DNA from: Shewanellaceae bacterium
Lineage (GTDB): Bacteria; Pseudomonadota; Gammaproteobacteria; Enterobacterales; Shewanellaceae
Length of the DNA stretch: 6,053 nt
Reading direction: 5' to 3'
NCBI GenBank assembly: GCA_016779685.1
Contig: JADHND010000100.1
Location: forward strand, 1 to 6,053
This document shows, in pieces, positions 1 to 6,053 of the stretch (position 1 is its first letter; every line of letters starts with the position of its first letter). A program made the translations under genes and the position numbers. Below the pieces are notes generated by a model. It was not told the DNA's origin, did no database searches, and saw nothing but the letters and a program-made list of their open reading frames with translations.

Positions 1-779
<779 letters not shown>

Positions 780-797
780 TCATTGACTACGACAGGC

Positions 798-1655
798 TTA
801 ATGCATCAATCCGTATAGTTTTTGACGATATGATCGAGCCACTGCATCCGTTGCAGCAAGCGTATTAAGCAAATTTAAAAATTCTGCTTTCATTTCACCT
901 TCCGCAACATTGAGATCCAGCGCTAACGGCTGCCACATCAACTCCAAAGCTTGTTGAACGCGGCCAGCACCCGCCAAAGCTTTTGCATAAGCCAACAACA
1001 CAGTTAAATCATCGGGTTGATCGGCATGCGCTTGGGCCAATTGCTTCAGTGCCGGCGTTTCCGTATTCGCCAAAGCTTCGTCAAGCTGTGCTTGGCAGGC
1101 GGCCAACTGCTCATCCGACAACACCGACTGTGCATGGTCGACCCAATGCTGGGCATCGTCTAAAGCTTGTGCTTGCAATAAAGCATCAAACAAAGCCAAA
1201 CCTAAATCCGGTTGGAGCGATTCCTGAAACGCTTCTTTTAATAAGAGGATGGCGCCATCAAGATCACCTTGTTGTTGTTTATCGATAGCTTGCTGCCATT
1301 TGATTTTCCAAGCTTCTGGTAAATATTTTTGCAACAGCGTGTCAAGCTCGGCTTCGGTTTTGTCTCCAAAAAACCCATCGATGGTTTGTCCATTTTGTAA
1401 GAGGATAACCGCTGGCAAACTTTGCACTTGAAAGTATTGTGCCATCTGAGGCTGCGCATCACAATCGACTTGTGCTAAAGTAAGCTGGCCTTGATAGCGT
1501 TGCGTCATCGTATGCAACAGCTGATTCATGGCTTGGGATTCAGGTCTGTGCTGCGCAAAAAAACTAAGCGCTACCACCACTTGATTGGAGGCACCAACCA
1601 CCTGCTGAATATTGTCTACAGTGACGTCAACGACGGCTTCTAAAACTTGTTCCAT
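798..1655 (-). CDS. cnoX: CnoX/YbbN-type chaperedoxin: thioredoxin-like domain plus TPR region
   Basis: The 285-residue product has the length and layout of E. coli CnoX (YbbN, 284 aa), a cytosolic holdase that protects oxidation-sensitive proteins and hands them to GroEL/ES. An N-terminal thioredoxin fold (about residues 1-110) shows the strand leading to FFAQHRPES (32-40), the VDCDAQ segment with Cys65, the cis-proline loop SLPAV (Pro81) and the QNGQTIDGFFG strand. Helical TPR-like repeats fill about 118-285, ending in a basic-aromatic C-terminal helix (SYRQKLYGLMH) like the E. coli end. The CXXC site reads RPES (37-40), so both redox cysteines are absent; only Cys65 and Cys187 remain. I chose the ATG at 1655-1653 because an AAGAG ribosome site sits 6 bases before it, whereas a TTG at 1661 would touch that site. 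The gene lies behind the htpG terminator and has no clear promoter of its own. Family assignment is firm; chaperone function is by homology. Confidence 0.88.
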   Translation of the reverse strand: MEQVLEAVVDVTVDNIQQVVGASNQVVVALSFFAQHRPESQAMNQLLHTMTQRYQGQLTLAQVDCDAQPQMAQYFQVQSLPAVILLQNGQTIDGFFGDKTEAELDTLLQKYLPEAWKIKWQQAIDKQQQGDLDGAILLLKEAFQESLQPDLGLALFDALLQAQALDDAQHWVDHAQSVLSDEQLAACQAQLDEALANTETPALKQLAQAHADQPDDLTVLLAYAKALAGAGRVQQALELMWQPLALDLNVAEGEMKAEFLNLLNTLAATDAVARSYRQKLYGLMH

Positions 1656-1693
1656 AAGCAACTCTTTTTTGATAATTCAACTATTTTTGATAG

Positions 1694-1721
1694 AAAAAAA
1701 GCAGGGCTATTGCCCTGCTTT
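1694..1721 (-). terminator. Intrinsic terminator of htpG
   Basis: On the minus strand AAAGCAGGGC (1721-1712) pairs perfectly with GCCCTGCTTT (1707-1698) around a 4-base AATA loop, and the T-run continues to 1694, giving seven T in all. It begins 18 bases after the htpG stop. The opposite strand has only TTT-CT after the stem, so the signal is directional and fits termination of htpG transcripts. It separates htpG from cnoX. Confidence 0.9.
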
Positions 1722-1738
1722 CTATTGTAATTAATTGC

Positions 1739-3652
1739 TTATGCTAATTCTAGCCATAATTTATTTAATTGTTTAATAAAGTTGGATGGATCTTCTAGGC
1801 TACCACGCTCAGACAATTGCGCTTGTGCCAACAACATTTCACTCCACTCTTTGAACTTGGCTTCATCCTGCTCAGCTTCTAGCTTGGTTACAATCGGATG
1901 AGTTGGATTCAGTTCCAAGATACCCTTTGCAGGTGGCACGGATTGTCCCGCAGCTTGCATCAGTTTCATCATCTGGCTGGACATTTCATCGTCTCCAGTG
2001 ACCAAGCAAGCTGGGGAATCGGTCAAGCGAGTGGTCACTCGGACTTCTTTAACCTGCTCACCCAAGACGTCACTGATACGCTTGACGAAGCTTTCAGATT
2101 CATTGGTGATCTTCTCTTGCTGCTGCTTGTCTTCTTCATTTTCAAGCGCACCAAGATCCAATTCACCACGTGTCGCTGACTGGAATGATTTACCATCAAA
2201 CTCGGTTAAATGCCCCATCATCCATTCGTCGATACGCTCTGACAACAAGAGAACTTCAATACCTTTTTGACGTAAAATTTCTAAATGTGGGCTGTTTTTC
2301 GCTGCTTGATAGCTGTCCGCCACGATGTAATAAATTTTTTCTTGTCCTTCAACCATGCGACCGACATAATCTTCTAGGCTGACATTCGCCAATTCAGAAT
2401 CAGTGTGGGTTGACGTGAACCGCAACAATTTAGCGACTTTTTCGCGGTTCGGCATATCTTCCGCTGGGCCTTCTTTTAACACGTTGCCGAACTCTTGCCA
2501 AAATGTTTGGTATTTCTCAGCATCGTTCTTCGCCAAACCTTCTAGCATGCTCAAAACCCGCTTAGTCAGGGCGGCACGCATTGACTGAGTGACCTTGCTG
2601 TCTTGCAGCAATTCACGTGATACGTTCAATGGTAAGTCATTTGAATCCAGCAGACCTTTAACGAACCGTAGATAAGAAGGCATAAACACTTCAGCGTCGT
2701 CCATGATGAACACGCGCTGAACATAAAGCTTCAATCCATGTTGACGGTCACGGTTGTACAAATCCCATGGCGCTTTGGCTGGAATGTATAACAAGCTGGT
2801 GTATTCATGTTTACCTTCAACGCGATTGTGGCTGTACTTAACCGGATCAGCATAATCGCTGGCAATGTGCTTATAAAATTCGTGGTATTCTTCTTCGCTG
2901 ATGTCAGCTTTGCTGCGTGTCCACAATGCAGTTGCTTTATTGACGACATCCCATGAAGCTTCAACCGCTGGTGCAATGACTTCGCCTTTATCATCTTTTT
3001 TTTCTTCTTGTGCTTTGGTGAAGAACTCAACGGGCACTGAAATATGATCAGAGTATTTAGTGATAATAGAGCGTAAACGGTAGTCATTAGCAAATTCAGT
3101 TTCTTCTTCACGTAAGTGCAAAATGATCTCAGTACCACGCTCTACTTTGTCGATGTTCGCCAAGGTAAAATCGCCTTCGCCTTCAGATACCCACTCAATG
3201 CCAGTGCTGGCTGCTTGACCTGCGTAACGAGTGCGCACAGTGACTTTATCAGCTACGATAAACGCAGAATAGAAGCCCACCCCAAATTGACCAATTAACT
3301 GAGAATCTTTAGCGTTGTCGCCACTTAAATTTTTGAAGAACTCAGATGTGCCCGATTTCGCAATCGTACCTAAATTCGCAATCACGTCATCACGGGTCAT
3401 CCCGATACCATTGTCACGGATGGTGATGGTTTTGGCTTCTGGATCCGCTTCAATACGTACCTTCAAATCGCCATCGCCTTCAAATAAACTGTCGTCTTGG
3501 AGGGCTAAATACCGTAGCTTGTCCGCTGCATCTGCGGCATTGGACACCAACTCACGCAAGAAGATCTCTTTGTTGGAATACAAAGAATGAATCATTAAGT
3601 TAAGTAATTGCTTTACTTCGGTTTGAAAACCGTGGGTTTCAACTTGAGACAT
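1739..3652 (-). CDS. htpG: HtpG, bacterial Hsp90 chaperone
   Basis: HtpG is the cytosolic Hsp90 homodimer, an ATP-driven chaperone acting on late folding intermediates, often with DnaK. The 637-residue product is near the family's usual size (E. coli 624). The N-terminal GHKL ATPase domain shows [13 protein letters not shown] with Glu34 and Asn38, IRDNGIGM (78-85) with Asp80, the lid segment [11 protein letters not shown] (95-105), [11 protein letters not shown] (121-131) and GTEIILHL (173-180). A charged linker (about 214-230) precedes the middle domain, which carries [21 protein letters not shown] and the catalytic-loop arginine in NVSRELLQ (Arg346). The C-terminal dimerisation domain follows and ends in LWLELA. 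Start at ATG 3652 is supported by AGGAG (3662-3658) five bases upstream and by the conserved [13 protein letters not shown] beginning. A heat-shock promoter precedes it and an intrinsic terminator follows, so it can be a single-gene transcript. No anomalies seen. Confidence 0.98.
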   Translation of the reverse strand: MSQVETHGFQTEVKQLLNLMIHSLYSNKEIFLRELVSNAADAADKLRYLALQDDSLFEGDGDLKVRIEADPEAKTITIRDNGIGMTRDDVIANLGTIAKSGTSEFFKNLSGDNAKDSQLIGQFGVGFYSAFIVADKVTVRTRYAGQAASTGIEWVSEGEGDFTLANIDKVERGTEIILHLREEETEFANDYRLRSIITKYSDHISVPVEFFTKAQEEKKDDKGEVIAPAVEASWDVVNKATALWTRSKADISEEEYHEFYKHIASDYADPVKYSHNRVEGKHEYTSLLYIPAKAPWDLYNRDRQHGLKLYVQRVFIMDDAEVFMPSYLRFVKGLLDSNDLPLNVSRELLQDSKVTQSMRAALTKRVLSMLEGLAKNDAEKYQTFWQEFGNVLKEGPAEDMPNREKVAKLLRFTSTHTDSELANVSLEDYVGRMVEGQEKIYYIVADSYQAAKNSPHLEILRQKGIEVLLLSERIDEWMMGHLTEFDGKSFQSATRGELDLGALENEEDKQQQEKITNESESFVKRISDVLGEQVKEVRVTTRLTDSPACLVTGDDEMSSQMMKLMQAAGQSVPPAKGILELNPTHPIVTKLEAEQDEAKFKEWSEMLLAQAQLSERGSLEDPSNFIKQLNKLWLELA

Positions 3653-3700
3653 GTGTGCTCCTATCGTACGTTTAAATCATGTCATGTTTCGATAAATAGA

Positions 3701-3730
3701 GATATAAGGACAGACACCCGTGATTTCAAG
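3701..3730 (-). promoter_or_regulatory. Heat-shock (sigma32-like) promoter of htpG, overlapped by a sigma70-like promoter
   Basis: On the minus strand CTTGAAA (3730-3724) is a perfect sigma32 -35 element, followed after 14 bases by CCTTATAT (3709-3702), matching the -10 consensus CCCCATNT at all but two defined positions. Within the same bases TTGAAA (3729-3724) and TATATC (3706-3701) form a sigma70-like pair with 17-base spacing. Transcription would start near 3695, giving a leader of about 43 bases that contains the AGGAG ribosome site. In E. coli htpG is a classical sigma32 gene, so heat-shock control with a basal vegetative level is the natural reading. Confidence 0.8.
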
Positions 3731-3737
3731 AGTGGAA

Positions 3738-3753
3738 TTCAAATAAATTTGAA
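3738..3753. repeat. Perfect AT-rich palindrome upstream of the htpG promoter
   Basis: TTCAAAT and ATTTGAA form a perfect 7-bp inverted repeat with a 2-base centre, located 8 bases upstream of the htpG -35 element. Its position (about -43 to -58) suits a protein-binding site or an UP-like AT-rich element. No T-run follows at proper distance on the minus strand, so it is not a terminator. A binding protein cannot be named from the sequence. Confidence 0.5.
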
Positions 3754-3876
3754 AAAATAGGCTGATAATGGCATCTGCGGCCATACTTGAAAGCACGTGT
3801 AAAGATGATGATGCCTGGTTACGCCTGCAACGGGGTAATTTATTCGTCTGAAGTAAAATCTGGATAGGCTGTGTTG

Positions 3877-3910
3877 ATTTTAAATACTTGATTTAAGTAG
3901 CATTTAAAAT
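3877..3910 (-). repeat. AT-rich interrupted inverted repeat abutting the tRNA 3' end
   Basis: On the minus strand ATTTTAAAT (3910-3902) is the exact reverse complement of ATTTAAAAT (3885-3877). Between them, after a 3-base GCT bulge, ACTT (3898-3895) pairs with AAGT (3889-3886) around an AAATC loop. The first base of the repeat is the A of the tRNA's encoded CCA. No T-run follows, so it is not a standard terminator, yet no other terminator for the tRNA was found. It could shape the trailer for 3' processing or slow polymerase; both are inference. Confidence 0.5.
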
Positions 3911-3996
3911 GGTGCCCGGGGCCGGACTTGAACCGGCACGAGGTTACCCTCGAGGGATTTTAAATCCCTTGTGTCTACCAATTCCACCACCCGGGC
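3910..3996 (-). tRNA. leuZ: tRNA-Leu, anticodon UAA
   Basis: The 87-base gene, encoded CCA included, folds as a class II tRNA. The acceptor stem is GCCCGGG/CCCGGGC with discriminator A, the D-arm contains TTGGTAG, and the anticodon stem AGGGA/TCCCT bears loop TTTAAAA with anticodon TAA at 3962-3960. A long variable arm (GAGG-GTAA-CCTC) is typical of tRNA-Leu, and the T-arm is GCCGG-TTCAAGT-CCGGC. It decodes UUA, and UUG by wobble. The symbol follows E. coli, where leuZ with the same anticodon lies downstream of pgsA; there glyW and cysT intervene, whereas here the tRNA stands alone. Its own promoter lies at 4080-4053. RNase P would cut at 3997/3996. Confidence 0.97.
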
Positions 3997-4025
3997 AACG
4001 GATGCTCTATTTGAGAACGTGGAGG

Positions 4026-4045
4026 GTCTCGTTGTTGAACGAGAC
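4026..4045 (-). promoter_or_regulatory. Perfect hairpin at the predicted 5' end of the pre-tRNA leader
   Basis: On the minus strand GTCTCGTT (4045-4038) and AACGAGAC (4033-4026) form a perfect 8-bp stem with a CAAC loop. The likely transcription start of the tRNA promoter falls at about 4046-4045, so the primary transcript would begin with this stem-loop, 29 bases before the mature tRNA. It could protect the precursor's 5' end or, as DNA, be an operator overlapping the start site. The repeat is certain, its role is not. Confidence 0.55.
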
Positions 4046-4052
4046 AGAGCGG

Positions 4053-4080
4053 ATTTTACGTCAAAAACCACAGATGTCAA
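4053..4080 (-). promoter_or_regulatory. Strong sigma70 promoter of tRNA-Leu
   Basis: On the minus strand a perfect -35 TTGACA (4080-4075) is separated by 16 bases from TAAAAT (4058-4053), which matches the -10 consensus at 5 of 6. The bases after the -10 begin CCGC, a GC-rich discriminator of the kind found at stringently controlled stable-RNA promoters. The predicted leader before the mature tRNA is about 49 bases. This makes the tRNA independent of the uvrC-pgsA transcript, although no terminator after pgsA excludes read-through. Confidence 0.82.
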
Positions 4081-4133
4081 CGGTATTTTGATCCTGCTGG
4101 TTTGAGTGCTTGTTTTTCCACCACACTTGGTGC

Positions 4134-4682
4134 TTAGGCTTGATTCAAATCTGGCCAAGCATCGCGGATATACGCTAACATCGATACCAGGCTGAGTAGC
4201 ATCGCCACATAAATCAGCACATAGGCAAATTCGACCATCCAGGGACTTTGATGCCATAGAAAAGCAATAATAGCTGACATTTGCACCACTGTTTTTAATT
4301 TACCCACCCAAGAAACCGCTATGACTTGTCCCTTGCCAATTTCAGCCATCCACTCACGCAAGGCTGAAATAATAATTTCTCTCACAATTAACACCACAGC
4401 TGGTAGGGCAAAATACCAAGTTGCATAATCGCTTGCCAACAGCACCAACGCTGTCGCCACCATGACTTTGTCCGCAACCGGATCTAGGAACGCCCCAAAC
4501 CGAGTAGATTGATTCAACACTCGGGCTAAGTAACCATCTAAAACATCGGTGCAAGCTGCCAGAAAAAAGACAAAGGCAGAGGCAATTGCCGACCAAAGTG
4601 TCGGCATATAAAAAATTGCCACAAAAACGGGAATCAACAAAAAGCGCATTAGGGTGAGCGCAACGGGTACATTTAAAATCAT
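4134..4682 (-). CDS. pgsA: CDP-diacylglycerol-glycerol-3-phosphate 3-phosphatidyltransferase
   Basis: PgsA transfers phosphatidyl from CDP-diacylglycerol to sn-glycerol 3-phosphate, releasing CMP and forming phosphatidylglycerophosphate, the committed step to phosphatidylglycerol and cardiolipin in the inner membrane. The 182-residue product equals the E. coli enzyme in length. The full CDP-alcohol phosphotransferase motif is present: Asp46, Asp49-Gly50, Ala53-Arg54, Gly63, Asp67 and the catalytic-base position Asp71. REIIISALREWMAEIGK and VSWVGKLKT match conserved PgsA stretches. Hydrophobic segments at about 8-25, 29-45, 72-104, 128-144 and 150-171 fit a multi-span membrane protein. The start ATG at 4682 gives the expected MILNVP beginning, but the bases before it are A-rich with no clear Shine-Dalgarno. 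The 48-base gap from uvrC holds no convincing promoter, so uvrC-pgsA is probably one operon. Confidence 0.97.
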   Translation of the reverse strand: MILNVPVALTLMRFLLIPVFVAIFYMPTLWSAIASAFVFFLAACTDVLDGYLARVLNQSTRFGAFLDPVADKVMVATALVLLASDYATWYFALPAVVLIVREIIISALREWMAEIGKGQVIAVSWVGKLKTVVQMSAIIAFLWHQSPWMVEFAYVLIYVAMLLSLVSMLAYIRDAWPDLNQA

Positions 4683-4730
4683 AAGCTTTTTTTATTTTTC
4701 AACATAATCATCTATCATGCCCGAAAACAA

Positions 4731-6053
4731 TCAGCGCTGCAATGCGTCAAAGATAATTTGTGCTAATTCATCGCTAATACCGGGTACTTGTTTCAATTGC
4801 GTTACACTCGCTTGATGTACTTCTTGAATCCCCCCTAAATATTGCAATAACTTTTGCCGCCGCTTCGGACCAACGCCAGGTATCGATTCCAAGGTTGAGG
4901 TGTTGCGTTTTTTTTGACGGGCTTGGCGGTGCCCCGTGATGGCAAATCGATGGCTTTCATCGCGGATCCATTGTACCAAATGTAGGCCGGGATCATCGGC
5001 GGCCAAACGCACGGTTTCATGGCTCCCTGCAAAAATGAGTTTTTCAAGGCCGGCTTTACGCCCCTCCCCTTTAGCAACCCCAATAATAAAAGGTCTTTTT
5101 TCCACTTCTGGGATGGCCTCTGCTAAGACGGCTTCTGCGACTTTGAGCTGACCGATGCCACCATCTATGAACAACAAATCTGGTAACTGGCTGGTGTCCT
5201 GATAACGCTTCGTCAAGGCTTGACGCATCGCTGCATAATCATCGCCGCCCTGAATGCCTTGAATGCGATAACGTCGATAATCACGATTAACTGGTCCGGT
5301 CTCGTCAAAGACCACACACGAGGCCATCGTTGCCTCTCCTTGAGTGTGACTGATGTCGAAACATTCCAAACGCTTTATCGGTTGCGTCCACTCTAATGCG
5401 GCCTCTAATGCCTGTAGTCGAAAAACAACCGTGTTGTTTTGATCCAGCTTGGCTTGTAACGCGTGGGTGGCATTGGTTTTAGCCAAGCGAATAAAGTTAG
5501 CGCGATCCCCTCGCACCTGCGTTTTAAAAACCAAGGGGTGCTCAAGCTTTTGCCGCATCGTCTCTTGGAGCACAGCCAAGTCGGCAAATTCTGTTGCCAA
5601 CAACACTTCTTTAGGTAAGTTTTGACGCTGCTCATGGAGGTAAAACTGCACCACAAACCCACGCATCACATCCAGCATCTCGGTATGTGGCGGAATCTTT
5701 GGATAGTAATGGCGATGACCCAATATTTTACCTTGACGAATAAACATCATATAAACGCAGGCTAAGCCATGCTCATAAGCTAAGCCGATTACGTCCATGT
5801 CGCCATCCAAACGCGAAACTTCTTGTTGCTCAACCACAGTGGTAAGTGCTTTGATTTGATCACGAATACGCGCCGCTTGTTCGTAAGCTTGAGTCGTGGC
5901 GGCCGTCTCCATTTGTGTCACCAGCTCGGTGATAACCTGCTGGTTTTTACCTTTTAAAAACAAGGTCACCAATTTCACTTGAGCAGCGTACGCCTCATCA
6001 GTGACATAACCGGGCACACAAGGGGCCAAACAGCGTTTGATTTGATATTGTAG
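4731..6053 (-). CDS. uvrC: UvrABC system subunit C (5' part outside window)
   Basis: UvrC makes the dual incisions of nucleotide excision repair after UvrA/UvrB mark a lesion. Only 440 C-terminal codons are present; family members have about 610 residues, so the GIY-YIG domain that makes the 3' incision lies beyond the edge. The frame is open to 6053, so a TTG at 6029 is internal and not the start. In visible numbering: Cys8 and Cys12 in KRCLAPC match the last two ligands of the UvrC iron-sulfur cluster; the UVR motif for UvrB binding spans about 36-71; the RNase H-like 5' nuclease has CFDISH (Asp233), IDGG (Asp297) and IRDESH (His368) as catalytic positions; two helix-hairpin-helix motifs fill about 387-440 (SIPGVGPKRRQKLL and QVPGISDELAQ). 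All expected residues of the visible part are intact. pgsA follows, as in E. coli. Confidence 0.97.
   Translation of the reverse strand, partial: LQYQIKRCLAPCVPGYVTDEAYAAQVKLVTLFLKGKNQQVITELVTQMETAATTQAYEQAARIRDQIKALTTVVEQQEVSRLDGDMDVIGLAYEHGLACVYMMFIRQGKILGHRHYYPKIPPHTEMLDVMRGFVVQFYLHEQRQNLPKEVLLATEFADLAVLQETMRQKLEHPLVFKTQVRGDRANFIRLAKTNATHALQAKLDQNNTVVFRLQALEAALEWTQPIKRLECFDISHTQGEATMASCVVFDETGPVNRDYRRYRIQGIQGGDDYAAMRQALTKRYQDTSQLPDLLFIDGGIGQLKVAEAVLAEAIPEVEKRPFIIGVAKGEGRKAGLEKLIFAGSHETVRLAADDPGLHLVQWIRDESHRFAITGHRQARQKKRNTSTLESIPGVGPKRRQKLLQYLGGIQEVHQASVTQLKQVPGISDELAQIIFDALQR

Noticed and set aside
1656..1661. TTG at 1661 as the cnoX start
   Set aside because: It would directly touch the AAGAG ribosome site; the ATG at 1655 has proper spacing.
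2731..3138. 135-codon minus-strand ORF inside htpG
   Set aside because: It is another frame within the conserved htpG coding region, with composition typical of a shadow frame.
3755..3789. Possible terminator upstream of htpG (ATGGC/GCCAT stem with a downstream T-run)
   Set aside because: The stem is only 5 bp and the T-run begins about 10 bases after it, unlike an intrinsic terminator.
3768..3851. Plus-strand 27-codon ORF (MASAAILESTCK...) between tRNA-Leu and htpG
   Set aside because: It has no Shine-Dalgarno or usable promoter, is very short, and no homologue is recognised; chance explains it.
3877..3996. Integration (att) site at the tRNA-Leu 3' end
   Set aside because: tRNA 3' ends are common integration targets, but no duplicated tRNA fragment, integrase or foreign gene is seen in the window.
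4098..4133. Short CACCA/TGGTG inverted repeat after the pgsA stop as a terminator
   Set aside because: On the transcribed strand it is followed by A residues, not T, and the stem is only 5 bp.
3904..4257. 117-codon minus-strand ORF running through tRNA-Leu and the pgsA 3' end
   Set aside because: It crosses a clear tRNA gene and overlaps pgsA in another frame, so it is not a gene.
6006..6029. TTG at 6029 as the start of uvrC
   Set aside because: The frame stays open to the window edge and the upstream residues LQYQIKRC match internal UvrC sequence.

Overview
The window is an ordinary housekeeping stretch of a moderately AT-rich gammaproteobacterial chromosome. All genes lie on the minus strand, so transcription runs from high to low coordinates: uvrC (3' part), pgsA, tRNA-Leu(UAA), htpG, a cnoX/ybbN-type thioredoxin-TPR gene, and adk (nearly complete, cut at its C-terminal end). 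The assignment to Gammaproteobacteria rests on close motif-level resemblance to the E. coli proteins and on two linkages also known from E. coli: uvrC-pgsA followed by a tRNA-Leu(UAA) gene, and htpG close to adk. The genus cannot be settled from the sequence. The gene order with cnoX between htpG and adk, and Adk with Val at position 86, suggest a lineage outside the Enterobacterales.

Region by region. 6053-4731 holds 440 C-terminal codons of UvrC, without the GIY-YIG nuclease domain. After 48 bases comes pgsA (4682-4134), with no convincing promoter or Shine-Dalgarno of its own. A 137-base spacer carries a strong sigma70-type promoter and a perfect 8-bp hairpin at the predicted 5' end of the tRNA precursor, followed by tRNA-Leu(UAA) with encoded CCA (3996-3910). 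An AT-rich interrupted inverted repeat starts at the last base of the tRNA. The tRNA-htpG spacer (3653-3909) contains a clear heat-shock (sigma32-like) promoter overlapped by a sigma70-like one, with a 16-bp palindrome just upstream of the -35; nothing else was supported in 3754-3876. htpG (3652-1739) ends in a strong intrinsic terminator. cnoX (1655-798) follows without an obvious promoter. A 162-base spacer before adk carries a candidate promoter and a long hairpin in the adk leader.

Functionally the window joins nucleotide excision repair (UvrC), phosphatidylglycerol synthesis (PgsA), leucine decoding, and protein quality control (HtpG and a CnoX-type holdase), with adenylate homeostasis (Adk) at the end. 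No mobile element, CRISPR array, defence system or evident novel system was found. The points worth a second look are regulatory (the hairpins, palindrome, terminator and mini-ORF) plus the complete loss of the thioredoxin active-site cysteines in the CnoX homologue.
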